50,828 nucleotides of DNA, from positions 1 to 50,828 of the forward strand of contig JACPPA010000017.1 in NCBI GenBank assembly GCA_016191285.1, read 5' to 3'. The notes under the pieces were generated by a model. That model saw only the letters and a program-made list of their open reading frames with translations, was not told the DNA's origin and made no database searches. The translations under genes and the position numbers were made by a program. Of the stretch, positions 42,430 to 50,828 are shown piece by piece. Every line of letters starts with the position of its first letter. The stretch's first letter is position 1. Source of the DNA: Gammaproteobacteria bacterium. GTDB taxonomy: Bacteria; Pseudomonadota; Gammaproteobacteria; Ga0077536.

Positions 42430-42447
42430 TGACCATATGGTAAATAT
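42430..42447. promoter_or_regulatory. TetR-type operator copy before the VOC remnant
   Basis: TGACCATATGGTAAATAT is identical over 18 bases to the middle site of the array at 31539-31556. ACCATATGGT is palindromic. A preceding TT makes TTGACC, a possible -35. It lies between the FAH gene and the VOC pseudogene and may control either or both. Only one copy is present here. Confidence 0.6.
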
Positions 42448-42477
42448 ATGCACAATGCAAGTCGACTCTGAACAATT

Positions 42478-42965
42478 ATCGGACCAAGCGATGAGTACAA
42501 GCAGTGGGACTTCGCTCGCATCCCGCGTCACAGCATTTCGCTTTTTGGTGCTGGGCATTTGCAGGTCCCTGACGTAACGCGACCCGGCATCGAATACGTA
42601 GCATTTGTCTATGCGGATCGGCCTGCACGGCTGGAGGCCCAGCAACGTCTGGAAGCCGAAGGAATTTCGCCGTTCTGGTGTATCTATCAAGGGATGACAA
42701 CGTCGGTGTACTACGGGGATCTGGATCGCACGAGATTGATCTGCAGGAAGATGGCTTTCCCAGCATCGGAGAATGCCAAGCTTTGTTTGAGATGGAAGCC
42801 GTTGCCAGTAACCCCTTCGGGCGCGATGTTGACTCAAGCATATTGCGCAAAAAGCTCCACAAGGCTCTGTAGGTAACATTGCTTTTGGAGCAAGGTGCCG
42901 CGCCGGTACCGCCTAGCAAAGCAAACAAATACACGACGCTTCTGCCTCAGCCAAGTCCAAGATGA
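42478..42965 (+). pseudogene. Decayed paralogue of the VOC gene at 31624
   Basis: In the first frame DEYKQWDFARIPRHSISLFG, then PGIEYVAFVYADRP and EGISPFWCIYQGMTTSVYYG match the VOC protein at 31624. The frame shifts near 42720 to GSHEIDLQEDGFPSIGECQA. It shifts again to end GAAPVPPSKANKYTTLLPQP at 42965, matching GAAPVPPEGTYRYTTLPPP. The N-terminal ~55 residues are missing. At least two frameshifts: a pseudogene. Confidence 0.8.
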
Positions 42966-42981
42966 GAGAGGTTACAGGACC

Positions 42982-43380
42982 ATGAGTGATACTGAGAAAG
43001 CCCGGATTGCCTGCGAAGCCCTGATACACAATTTCTGCCGCTACGCGGACAACGGGGAGGCGGGCGAGCTTGCTGAACTCTTTACTGCGGACGGCGTTTT
43101 TAATCGACTAGGTCAGACATTTTCAGGACGCGAAGTGATCCGCGACCTCATAGCGAATCGCCCGCGCGACGTGTCTCAGACGCATGAGGTCTCAAATTTT
43201 GTATTCGAACTTGCAGCGGATGGATGCAGTGCAAAAGGGCAATCGGATTTGCTCCTGCGGCGAAGCCATTCGGGGGATCCGACAAATCAAGAGATCGTAC
43301 GCGCTCGCTACCAGGATGAGTTCGTGCTGAGCGATGATAGCTGGCGTATTGCCACACGCGAAGTCGTGCTTCTTCCTTAG
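42982..43380 (+). CDS. SnoaL-like (NTF2-fold) protein
   Basis: A 132-residue protein. EALIHNFCRYADNGEAGELA ELFTADGVF and the C-terminal RARYQDEFVLSDDSWRIATR are the SnoaL_4-type NTF2 fold, the same fold as small subunits of ring-hydroxylating oxygenases, isomerases and dehydratases. ATG 42982 follows the VOC remnant by 16 nt. Exact role unknown; it may be a subunit or an isomerase in the aromatic pathway. Confidence 0.75.
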   Translation: MSDTEKARIACEALIHNFCRYADNGEAGELAELFTADGVFNRLGQTFSGREVIRDLIANRPRDVSQTHEVSNFVFELAADGCSAKGQSDLLLRRSHSGDPTNQEIVRARYQDEFVLSDDSWRIATREVVLLP

Positions 43381-43943
43381 CATTTCCTTTGCGGGCTCAG
43401 CTCTTGGGCGCGGAGCTAAACACTGATACTTCCCGCAGCGTAGCGTCCCTGCCAGCATTTCGGTTGCTGGAGAGATTGAAGGTGGGGTCCGCGACCGTTT
43501 TGTCCGGCCGGCGACGCTGACGCAGGGAATCGGAGCATTGGGAACGAATGTGATCACGCCGTTTCTGTAACAGGGGCGAAGTTAAACTGCGAGAGCGCCA
43601 TTCCCTCGACGCCTACCGGTCTCAGGATGGTGACTACCGAGCAGGTGTCAATCGCACTGCCGATAAAGAGCATCAGTTCGCGTATCACTCTGGCTGCTCG
43701 GCAGGAGATCTCCATTGCCCTTTTGCGAAAACGAAGAAATGCTGAGCTGGGCGGATGCTGCTGCATACTTCTGCTTGCGGTTCTGTAATGACCTGGACTT
43801 TCACATCGAAGAAACGATCTGAAAGGTAATAGTCCTATGACCCGGTTAGCGACCGAGCGCGCACATTAGAGAATGGCAACTACCTGATAGCACTCGCTCC
43901 GCCTGTCATCGTTATTCTGGCAACGAGAGGACGCAGATCGAAC
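43381..43943. other. Intergenic region upstream of the MalT-like regulator
   Basis: No gene is convincingly supported. A 70-codon minus-strand frame at 43554-43766 is not recognised. The region must contain the promoter for the gene at 43944. Confidence 0.3.
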
Positions 43944-46706
43944 GTGGTAAAGAGGCCGCACTCGGAGTTCCCCAAACAAGGTCCGTTGCACAATTCGCGT
44001 AGTCACGGTCCGCCGAACTTTATGTTCAAGCCGGTGCGCACGCGTTTGCTGCAAGAACTGAATGAGAGCGCTAATGAGAGACCCAAGGTCCTCAGCGTTG
44101 TGGCTCCGATCGGCTATGGAAAGACTGTTTTCATGTGCGAGTTACATACTCACCTGCGCCAGTCAGGCGAGCACTGTTTCTGGGTCGGGCTCGACGAAAG
44201 GGACGCGAGCGTAATGCGTGTGCTGAATTCGTTGGGAGCTTCCGTCGCCGGCAAAGCTATTGATGTCCATCCCACGCAAATGCTGCTGCGCGGAGACGAG
44301 TCCATCGATAGCCGGGTGGATGAAATGATCGGTGTCATCGCAAATCTTATAGCTCCATCAACTATTTTTATTGATAATCTCAACAGCTGTACCGACGAAT
44401 CTCTAGCGGGACTTCTTGACGCATTGATGTTCCGTACGCCCGACTCGGTCCGCTTCGTGTGGTCCAGCACGACCCACCTCGCGGTCAACCTCAGCCGCGC
44501 TAAGCTTGAAGGCTTGATCCACCAAGTCCAATTCTCCGACTTGAGCTTCAATTCGAAAGAAGCGACAGAGCTACTTGGGGCCGACCTGGAAAAGCACATC
44601 GGGCCGTCTGGAGTCGAGATGGTCCTGCGTCACACCGAAGGCTGGCCAGCGGCTGTTCGCATGGTGCAGATCGTTCTGGCCAATTCGACTCATCCGCTGG
44701 CGGCGCTGGAGGCCTTTTCAGGGTCGGATGAAGATGTCGCCGCGCTGCTCAACCGACAAGTGCTGCGGGGCTTCAGCCCAGGGTTGCGCGATTTTCTGTT
44801 GTGCTTAGCCCAGCTGCGCGTCTTCAGCATTGAACTGTGTCGACATGCAATCGCTACAGAAGACGCGAAACACCACATCGATCTTCTTCTGCGCCGCAAT
44901 GCCTTCATCATTCCGCTCGACCGGAACCGCACGTGGTATCGGCTGCATGGATTGTTTCGCAAATATCTGCTCAGCGAAGCGGATCGGTCCCTAGACCGGG
45001 AAAGAAAGCGGGAGATCCTGAAGCGCGCCGCCGGCTGGTGCGCGCGCAACAGCGAGTGGCGTGACGCCATCGACTACGCGTTGGCCTCAGGCGAGGCCGC
45101 CGCCGCGAGCCAGATACTAGATCGCACTGCAACAATCTTCCTGCGCGACCGTGGCGACAGCCAGCAATACATTGATTGGGCTGCGCGCCTAGACTCAGAG
45201 AACGTCGAGCTTGGATGGGAAGCTCACTTCTGGTACGTCTGGGCACTGGTGTTTTGCCGACGCTATGAGTTCGCCCGGATGCAGCACGAGAGAATTGCCG
45301 AACGTCTGCGCCAGTTTTCCGGCACAGGGAATGTGCCACCCGATGACCTGTCGGAACGAATTGAGCACTTGCGCATCTGTATCGACTTGTTCACGGACAG
45401 ACTGGCGGATTCTGATGCCGGCGCGGCTCGCTGGCTGACAGTGGTGAAGACACACGACCCTTACAATCTCGCGTCTATTCACTGCATCAAGAGCTGCTGC
45501 CTGGCAAGCGCCTTTAAGTTTGCCCAAGCGCGAAAATCTATGAGCATTGCCGAGCCGATCATGCTTGAGGTCTCCGGCGCTTATACGCGCGGCTGGATCG
45601 GTCTGATCTACGGAACTCTATCAATTTACCAAGGCGAGTATGCCCATGCTCGAAGCGAACTGCTCGCGGCTCTAGCGTGCACTGGGGAAGCACTAGGTGA
45701 GGAGTCGGGGTTATGTGGCAACCTGTCGCTTACGGCAGCCAATTGTGCAGTTGAAATGGGCTTTGATGATGAAGCCCGCGACATGATCCTCTCAGGCTTG
45801 CATTCGGCGCATAGTCACGGCCTTGTAGGCATCATTGCCTGTGGCTTCGATGCCGCTGTCAAACTTTGGCGTGGTGGCTCGGATGAATCTATTTCGATCA
45901 CTCAACTGCGCGATATCGCCCGCAGCTACCCGCCACGTCTTTCTCTAACTTTGTCCTGTTATCTGGCTCGACGTTTGTTACAGCTTGGACTGCTGAATGA
46001 GGCATTCACGGAGGCCGCACGTGCGGGATTGGGGCCGAAAGCCGAAGGAATTCGCGAGCCCGACAGTGAAGCGCTCGCTGTTTCCCACTACCTCGATTTA
46101 TTTACGGCGACTGCCATCGACTTGCATATCGCCGCTGGCGAGCTCAAGCAAGCGGAAGTCCTGATCGCTGACTGTATTCCGGCCGCGCGGGCAGAGGGCC
46201 GCGCAGCACGTCTAGTGGAGCTCGGATTGGCAAAGGCCACGATCGCGATGCGGACAGGAAACTCCAGACTGGCAACCAGGGAATTGATCCTCGCCGTCAG
46301 CACAGCGACTCAAGGATACATTGTTCGGCCTTTTCTCGACCGTGCAGAAACTATCGTGGCCTTAGTCGATGACACTAAAACATCGTCGTGGCCATTTGTG
46401 CGCAGTGACGAACGAGAGTTCTTCGCCTACATTTGCCGTCGCCTGCCGATCAGCAATCGCTTTTTACACGAACTCTCGGTGTTCTCAGGCGCCGTTCAAG
46501 GGGCGTCGGTCAAGCCAACAAAACGAGAAGTGGAGCTGCTACAACTCATTGATCTGGGATTGTCTAATGATCAGATTGCCGACCGCACCAATGCTTCAGT
46601 CAATACTATTAAATGGCATCTCAATAACCTGTATAAGAAATTCGGTGTATCGAATCGCTCCGCAGCGCTAGCGCGTGCAAGGGCCTTGAGTGTGTTGCCA
46701 AAGTAG
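43944..46706 (+). CDS. MalT-like LuxR-family transcriptional activator
   Basis: A 920-residue large ATP-binding LuxR regulator. Walker A is APIGYGKT (54-61), with IGYGKT where MalT relatives have AGYGKT. A STAND-type NTPase domain follows, with FIDNLN and FVWSST resembling Walker B and sensor strands. A helical repeat region spans about 390-840, and a C-terminal LuxR helix-turn-helix is at about 858-915: TKREVELLQLIDLGLSNDQI and NTIKWHLNNLYKKFGVSNRS. Such proteins activate catabolic operons on inducer binding. The GTG at 43944 is the furthest start with a purine-rich site 14 nt upstream. Directly upstream of the Rieske oxygenase genes, its likely target. Confidence 0.88.
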   Translation: MVKRPHSEFPKQGPLHNSRSHGPPNFMFKPVRTRLLQELNESANERPKVLSVVAPIGYGKTVFMCELHTHLRQSGEHCFWVGLDERDASVMRVLNSLGASVAGKAIDVHPTQMLLRGDESIDSRVDEMIGVIANLIAPSTIFIDNLNSCTDESLAGLLDALMFRTPDSVRFVWSSTTHLAVNLSRAKLEGLIHQVQFSDLSFNSKEATELLGADLEKHIGPSGVEMVLRHTEGWPAAVRMVQIVLANSTHPLAALEAFSGSDEDVAALLNRQVLRGFSPGLRDFLLCLAQLRVFSIELCRHAIATEDAKHHIDLLLRRNAFIIPLDRNRTWYRLHGLFRKYLLSEADRSLDRERKREILKRAAGWCARNSEWRDAIDYALASGEAAAASQILDRTATIFLRDRGDSQQYIDWAARLDSENVELGWEAHFWYVWALVFCRRYEFARMQHERIAERLRQFSGTGNVPPDDLSERIEHLRICIDLFTDRLADSDAGAARWLTVVKTHDPYNLASIHCIKSCCLASAFKFAQARKSMSIAEPIMLEVSGAYTRGWIGLIYGTLSIYQGEYAHARSELLAALACTGEALGEESGLCGNLSLTAANCAVEMGFDDEARDMILSGLHSAHSHGLVGIIACGFDAAVKLWRGGSDESISITQLRDIARSYPPRLSLTLSCYLARRLLQLGLLNEAFTEAARAGLGPKAEGIREPDSEALAVSHYLDLFTATAIDLHIAAGELKQAEVLIADCIPAARAEGRAARLVELGLAKATIAMRTGNSRLATRELILAVSTATQGYIVRPFLDRAETIVALVDDTKTSSWPFVRSDEREFFAYICRRLPISNRFLHELSVFSGAVQGASVKPTKREVELLQLIDLGLSNDQIADRTNASVNTIKWHLNNLYKKFGVSNRSAALARARALSVLPK

Positions 46707-46871
46707 CCATCTCCTCAGTGCCTGACGGTGCCCGTAAACCACCTTAAAGTATGGGTATATGTTCGGGGCTGACCTCTAGAATAGTTCGTGCTGGACCGTT
46801 GATTTCCGGTGAACTTACTGTCATCGGTTGGTTTGGCGAAGTACCGTCGCGAGTGGGTTGGGGGAGAATCT

Positions 46872-47280
46872 GTGTTTAAGGCTACGGCGCTGCTCAGGCG
46901 CAAAAGTGGCATGTCGGTGCCCGACCTCGTCGACCATTACGAGTCCAATCATGCGGTCTTGGCCGTGAAAGACGTGTCTAGCCTCAAAAACTATGTGCGT
47001 CACTACCTGACAGCTTTCGGCAACGTCGAATATGGCGTGAGTGAACTTCCTTATGACGCTATCACCGAAATCTGGTTTGAAGATTAAGGCCGATTTTGAG
47101 CACGACATGGCAGAATTGGGCGCACGCGCAACCCGGGCGGCGGTCATCGCCGATGAGATAAATCTGTTCGACAAAGACCTGATCCGCTTCGTGACTTTCG
47201 AAGATCGCGAGTCCGAACTCGGCAAGGGCTATTCATACACCGCGTTATCTACCTGCGAGGAGATGCAACATGCGCGCTAA
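46872..47280 (+). pseudogene. EthD-domain protein broken by a single extra T
   Basis: From GTG 46872, with GGGGAG seven bases upstream, FKATALLRRKSGMSVPDLVD and YDAITEIWFED are EthD-like. The frame stops at TAA 47085-47087. Dropping one T at 47084/47085 lets it continue KADFEHDMAELGARATRAAV and IRFVTFEDRESELG to 47280. The coding sequence on both sides is undamaged, so the break is recent, a sequencing error, or a programmed shift. It overlaps the Rieske start by 11 nt. Confidence 0.75.
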
Positions 47281-48514
47281 CTTCACAGATGCAGCAGGAC
47301 TAGGCAAGGGCCCAGTGTCCATGGAGCCATATCGTTCCGCCGCTTATTTCGAGATGGAACGCGATAAGGTGTTCGCGCGCACGTGGCTCATCATGGGACG
47401 CACTGAGGATGTGGCTAACGTCGGCGACTTCATCGTTAAAGAAGTCGAGATCTGCGGTGCGTCCATTCTGATTACCCGAGCCGCGGGTAATGAGATTCGC
47501 GCATTTCACAATGTCTGTTCGCACCGTGGCAACCAAGTGGTGTGGGAAGAGAAGGGCTCGCGCAAGACAATGTTTCGCTGCCCGTATCACAACTGGACCT
47601 ACGGCAATGATGGCCGCCTGCTCGCAATCAGCGACGAGAAAATGTTTTTCGGGGTCGACAAGAGTAAGTGCGGCCTTGAGCCGATTCAATGCGATGTTTG
47701 GGATGGCTGGATCTTCATTAATCTCAATTCGGACAACAAGGTAGGGCTTCATGCCTATCTGGGAGAAATGGGTATCTTCCTGTCCGACATCCCCTATCCC
47801 AACGCCGGCCGATCGATCAAGATCCAGGCATACCTGAAATGCAACTGGAAGTTCCTTATCGACGCTTTTAGCGAGTCGTACCATATCCCGGTGCTGCACT
47901 CAAAGACGATCGGCCCGTCATTTTCCGGCCTGAACGATCCGGCAGGCCATCTGCAAAACGCCGAGTTCTTCGGCCCGCATCACTCCATTTCTCTTTTCGG
48001 GAATCCCGACTACGCACCGACCGAAGCGCAACTCGTTGAGCGCCTCGCTTATAAGGGCATGGCGTCTGAAAGCGTGTTGGCGGCCAATCAGAGCGACGAG
48101 ACAGAGGCTCTGCGGGCACATAAATCGGTCAATCCCGCTAAGTCTGCAACATGGTCGATGGACATCAACGAAATATTTCCGAACTTCCATTTAGACGTTG
48201 CAGGCGGCGGTTTCTGGACCCATGAGATCTGGCCAATAGCGCCGGATTACTCTCGCTACGAAATGCGCTTCTTTGTGCCAAAGCCGGAGAGCGTGCGCTC
48301 GGCCTTTCATCAGGAACACTATATTGCCCGTTTAGCTGATGTGGTGCTGGAGGATCTCGCGAATGTGGAGCGGACGCAGAAGGGTGTCGCATCCCGCGCC
48401 AAGAACTTCATGATTTTGCAGGACAACGAGGTGCTCATTCGTCGAATGATGGACACGCTAGACAAATTTGTCGTTTCCGACACGCTGGAGAAAGCCCTGG
48501 AGGGTTGCGCATGA
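47270..48514 (+). CDS. Rieske ring-hydroxylating oxygenase, alpha subunit
   Basis: A 414-residue oxygenase. The Rieske [2Fe-2S] ligands are CSHRGN (C83, H85) and CPYHNWTY (C104, H107). The mononuclear iron histidines lie in FSESYHIPVLH (H205, H210). It should dihydroxylate or hydroxylate an aromatic or related ring, with electrons from a ferredoxin and reductase. ATG 47270 has GAGGAG eight bases upstream. The next genes are a small unknown protein, overlapping by 4 nt, and a [2Fe-2S] ferredoxin. No classical beta subunit is adjacent; the substrate is unknown. Confidence 0.92.
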   Translation: MRANFTDAAGLGKGPVSMEPYRSAAYFEMERDKVFARTWLIMGRTEDVANVGDFIVKEVEICGASILITRAAGNEIRAFHNVCSHRGNQVVWEEKGSRKTMFRCPYHNWTYGNDGRLLAISDEKMFFGVDKSKCGLEPIQCDVWDGWIFINLNSDNKVGLHAYLGEMGIFLSDIPYPNAGRSIKIQAYLKCNWKFLIDAFSESYHIPVLHSKTIGPSFSGLNDPAGHLQNAEFFGPHHSISLFGNPDYAPTEAQLVERLAYKGMASESVLAANQSDETEALRAHKSVNPAKSATWSMDINEIFPNFHLDVAGGGFWTHEIWPIAPDYSRYEMRFFVPKPESVRSAFHQEHYIARLADVVLEDLANVERTQKGVASRAKNFMILQDNEVLIRRMMDTLDKFVVSDTLEKALEGCA

Positions 48515-48873
48515 GGAACTTGGCGACTGTACCGGCAGGCGAACGCGCCTTGCCTGTCGGATTTGAAGGCCTGGAAGAGTTTGTCGCCTACTGGGCGGTT
48601 CCCGGACAGAACGAGCGCCGCTATCAGCGCTGCGATACGACCTTCGACGAGATCAAGCGCTTCTACGATGCGATGTATTCGCGCGCAGATGAAGCGATGA
48701 CGTATCTCGACAAGTTCCCGTTACGCGATATGCCTGGCCCTGAGGCACGGCTGATGAGGATGGTCCTTTCGCTAGCGCAAGCATCGATGGCGGTCGAGAT
48801 ACAAGGCGCCCCGCGCGTCCCCAACGCTCCCTGGCCGGATTCTGTGAAAATCCTAACGACTGAAACTCTCTAG
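48511..48873 (+). CDS. Small protein of unknown function coupled to the Rieske oxygenase
   Basis: A 120-residue protein starting at ATG 48511, which overlaps the Rieske stop (ATGA), so it is translated with it. It contains GFEGLEEFVAYWAVPGQNER R, FDEIKRFYDAMYSRADEAM and a helical C-terminus with PEARLMRMVLSLAQASMAVE. I recognise no family. No metal motif or signal peptide is seen; it looks cytoplasmic and helical. It could be an accessory or small subunit of the oxygenase (inference from coupling). Confidence 0.7.
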   Translation: MRNLATVPAGERALPVGFEGLEEFVAYWAVPGQNERRYQRCDTTFDEIKRFYDAMYSRADEAMTYLDKFPLRDMPGPEARLMRMVLSLAQASMAVEIQGAPRVPNAPWPDSVKILTTETL

Positions 48874-48945
48874 TTCCCGATAGCGCTTGAGTCTGTCGAG
48901 GAGGACTCAAGCAACTTCGCTCTGATTGGAATGGTCGTTTAAAAC

Positions 48946-49260
48946 ATGCTCAAGCTCAATATCACCAATCGAAATGGCGAACTTGTGTCGGTCGTCGCCG
49001 CAGCGAACCAAACGCTGATGGAAGTCCTGCGCAATCGGGGCGATGTGGAAGGCTTATGTGGCGGGCAGCGCGCGTGCGCGACCTGCCATGTGCACATCGA
49101 CACAGCTTGGATGGGCGTCGTAGGCGAGCCCGGAGAGGAAGAGGCAGCGCTGCTGGATTTCAGCATGGAAAAGCAATCGAACTCGCGCCTGAGTTGCCAA
49201 ATCGATTTGCTGGACGCGATGGATGGTTTGGCTCTCACCGTCGCTGCTGCCGAGGGTTAA
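48946..49260 (+). CDS. [2Fe-2S] ferredoxin, adrenodoxin type
   Basis: A 104-residue ferredoxin. The ligands C38, C44 and C47 (LCGGQRACATCHV) and C84 (RLSCQI) give the CX5CX2C...C pattern of adrenodoxin/putidaredoxin-type [2Fe-2S] proteins. It would pass electrons to the Rieske oxygenase encoded 430 bp upstream. No ferredoxin reductase gene is in the window. Ribosome site weak. Confidence 0.9.
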   Translation: MLKLNITNRNGELVSVVAAANQTLMEVLRNRGDVEGLCGGQRACATCHVHIDTAWMGVVGEPGEEEAALLDFSMEKQSNSRLSCQIDLLDAMDGLALTVAAAEG

Positions 49261-49452
49261 ATAGGCAGGTTCGCCTAATATCTCGCGTACCACGCTGATT
49301 ATTCATCAGTAGCTACAGCGAGCCGAAAAACAGCCAGACGATGGCTCAGTTTTGGGTCTTCGCCAACAGTTCTGGGCCGGTGTCAGCAGAAATTGCGACC
49401 TGAAAAGTCGCGTGAGTGACACTCTTAAACGTGCCTGTGGACCAATACCGAG

Positions 49453-49827
49453 TTAATCACAACCGTAGGGATGATCAATGATATAGAGCCATGTTCCATC
49501 AACCTGCTGCCGCACGACTTCGCTGGTATTCCCGCCCATTGAGAGCGGCTGCCCATCGGGGCCGGTGCCTGTGAGGTGCCACTGCGCGCGCAAAAGGGCA
49601 ATGTCGCCGGTCTGGATCACATAGGTAATTTCTACCCTGACTTGCCCCTGGAGGGCGAGAAAGCCCTTGAAGGCCTCCCGGATGGCAGCAGGTCCTATAA
49701 CGACCTGCCCCAGTTGCGGCACTAGTCGGGCGTCGGGCGCATACAAGGCGACGAGGGACTCTAGATCGCCCGCATTGAAGGCCTCAGTGAACAGTCGCGG
49801 CACATCCTCGGGTTTGCTTGCAGTCAT
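49453..49827 (-). CDS. SnoaL-like (NTF2-fold) protein
   Basis: A 124-residue protein. RLFTEAFNAGDLESLVALYA PDARLV and IREAFKGFLAL are the SnoaL-like opening; DGTWLYIIDHPYG closes the fold. ATG 49827 has AAGGAG seven bases upstream, so the longer in-frame start at 49878 is rejected. It points opposite to the Rieske genes. Such proteins may be isomerases or cyclases; the role here is not known. Confidence 0.78.
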   Translation of the reverse strand: MTASKPEDVPRLFTEAFNAGDLESLVALYAPDARLVPQLGQVVIGPAAIREAFKGFLALQGQVRVEITYVIQTGDIALLRAQWHLTGTGPDGQPLSMGGNTSEVVRQQVDGTWLYIIDHPYGCD

Positions 49828-50328
49828 AGTGATCTCCTTTGTTCCTCGGTTTTGCGGCGAGACTGGTTTGACAGGCATTGCTCATCGCGAGCCTGACCCG
49901 GCCCACGTTGACGGTGACCACGGCGCCTACCTTCAACAACCGTAGACGCATCGTTTTGGCACAGGCACGGGCGAGCGCCATTCCGGCCAAGCCAATACGT
50001 CGCGAGGTTGCACACGCCCGTAACGGTAGTTACGGATTAAATTCTGTCCCATTCTTCAGTAGCGCAATCCACACCCGCGCGCGCAGCCCCGACGCAGCGT
50101 CATTGCCGGTCAATAAACGCGTCCCACATCGCGTCCTTGCGATACCTTACGCGCGAGTAGTCTAGCCGGACGGCAAACACCGTGACCAGTCCCGACCCGA
50201 AGGTGCCCGTGTCATTAGCAAGCAAAGCGCGGTAATGACGCGGGCGGATTCCTGAGCACAGTCACGAAGTTAGTGCAGCGATCTTGGGATGACGGCCGAA
50301 TGACGGCGTCGCAAATTCTGAACTCCGC
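49828..50328. other. Non-coding region, no supported gene
   Basis: Short frames on both strands lack family similarity. The stretch begins with the upstream region of the SnoaL-like gene at 49827 and ends at a short-chain-dehydrogenase scrap. Confidence 0.3.
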
Positions 50329-50382
50329 TCACCGGCCACCGCTCACGTTCAGCACCTGACCGTCAATGTCGAGGATCTCCAT
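50329..50382 (-). pseudogene. Scrap of a short-chain dehydrogenase C-terminus
   Basis: Read on the minus strand, MEILDIDGQVLNVSGGR is followed by a stop. GQVLNVSGG is the usual end of short-chain dehydrogenases (ITGQVLxVxGG). The rest of the gene is absent. Confidence 0.4.
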
Positions 50383-50390
50383 CGACAAGG

Positions 50391-50512
50391 GAAGTACGCC
50401 TGGACGAGTCAAGGGCGGGCGCTAGCCCGGCGCAGCGAACCCTTGACGCGGCACTTCTAAAAATACGCTCAATCATGGCTGCAAGCGCGGCATGGTCGTG
50501 CTTGCAGCCATG
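50391..50512. repeat. Nested hairpins near the window end
   Basis: GTCAAGGG (50408-50415) pairs with CCCTTGAC (50440-50447) around an inner GGGC/GCCC hairpin, and GAAGT (50391) with ACTTC (50453) outside them. A separate perfect 13-bp inverted repeat, CATGGCTGCAAGC (50474-50486) and its complement at 50500-50512, follows. No protein is encoded. It resembles in style the hairpin arrays near 20.7-23.6 kb but has a different sequence. Confidence 0.5.
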
Positions 50513-50693
50513 CAAACCTGCGCTCTTCTTCATCATGAAAGCAATCCAACACGACGACGCGCATCGATCTAACGTGATTAGAAGTGATCCGCGGTGAGCC
50601 AACAACATCCAGTGTGATACGACGTGCTACGTGTTGCTACAACATGCACTTTCCTCGGAGAAAATCGAGATAACGCGCTGAAAATATTTTTTA

Positions 50694-50828
50694 GGGTCAT
50701 CCGGACTTAGTGTGGGTAAAACTTGATCATTTATCGCTCAAAGCTTAGGCAGCATGCAGGTAAGGATCTTCAATCGAAGGTACTCTTCGTCACGCAGTCC
50801 GTAAGCGCGACGCTGCAACACTCGGATT
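50694..50828 (-). mobile_element. ISL3-type insertion sequence, right-hand edge (cut by window)
   Basis: On the minus strand 50738-50828 encodes VLQRRAYGLRDEEYLRLKIL and TCMLPKL then stop. This resembles the C-terminus of ISL3-family (IS204/IS1001/IS1096/IS1165) transposases. Outside the stop, GGGTCATCCGGACTTAGTGT (50694-50713) looks like the terminal inverted repeat. The rest lies outside the window. Confidence 0.55.

Noticed and set aside
46872-47280. Programmed frameshift in the EthD-like gene
   Set aside because: There is no slippery heptamer or clear stimulatory structure at 47084; a simple one-base insertion is the more economical reading.

Overview
The window looks like an accessory, catabolic region of a Gram-negative bacterium, most likely an environmental Pseudomonadota (gamma- or beta-like). 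Support for this: a homodimeric-type pyruvate dehydrogenase E1 (AceE), a Tat-type MsrP start, a YafQ/DinJ pair, MalT-like LuxR and TetR regulators, IS91- and ISL3-type transposase remnants, and good Shine-Dalgarno sites. No rRNA, complete tRNA or CRISPR array was found. Many genes are broken, so the region appears to have been repeatedly rearranged.

Layout. (1) 1-2.6 kb: two Baeyer-Villiger-type flavin monooxygenases (one cut by the window edge), an EthD-like protein and a scar of a third monooxygenase end. (2) 2.8-8.0 kb: a PhnB/VOC gene with a chimeric tail, a truncated msrP, and a tightly overlapping minus-strand operon encoding a diiron ferritin-like protein, a KAS III-type synthase, an ABC ATPase, an ABC-2 permease and a YHS lipoprotein. 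This looks like a small synthesis-and-export cassette. (3) 8.4-22.6 kb: an acyl-CoA catabolic block with five type III (CaiB/BaiF) CoA-transferase genes, one of them a double-length fusion. MaoC-like dehydratase, thiolase-like, enoyl-CoA hydratase and GFA-domain genes lie among them, along with a VapBC pair, two IS91-type scraps and a decayed alcohol dehydrogenase. (4) 20.7-23.6 kb: hairpin-dense repeats. One is a precise 151-bp insertion inside a CoA-transferase gene. (5) 23.6-30.6 kb: two related, decayed recombinase modules (integrase, excisionase-like protein, second integrase). Each ends in a 172-bp repeat that begins with the 3' 45 nt of a tRNA-Arg(ACG) gene and is followed by toxin-antitoxin cargo. 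(6) 30.6-43.4 kb: an aromatic-type catabolic cluster with two TetR paralogues, VOC (extradiol-like) proteins, PDH E1 and E2, a phenol-hydroxylase-like flavoprotein, EthD, a fumarylacetoacetase-family hydrolase and SnoaL-like proteins. A 21-bp-period operator array precedes the first VOC gene and a matching site precedes its decayed paralogue. (7) 43.9-49.8 kb: a large MalT-like LuxR regulator, then an EthD-like pseudogene, a Rieske oxygenase alpha subunit, a small unknown protein, a [2Fe-2S] ferredoxin and a SnoaL-like protein. (8) 49.8 kb to the end: gene scraps, nested hairpins and the edge of an ISL3-type insertion sequence.

How the genes may work together (inference): oxygenases (BVMO, Rieske plus ferredoxin, flavin hydroxylase) activate cyclic or aromatic substrates. 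VOC and FAH-family proteins open and hydrolyse rings. CoA transferases, MaoC, hydratase and thiolase proteins process the CoA-bound acids. PDH E1/E2 could consume a 2-oxo acid product. The actual substrate cannot be read from the sequence.
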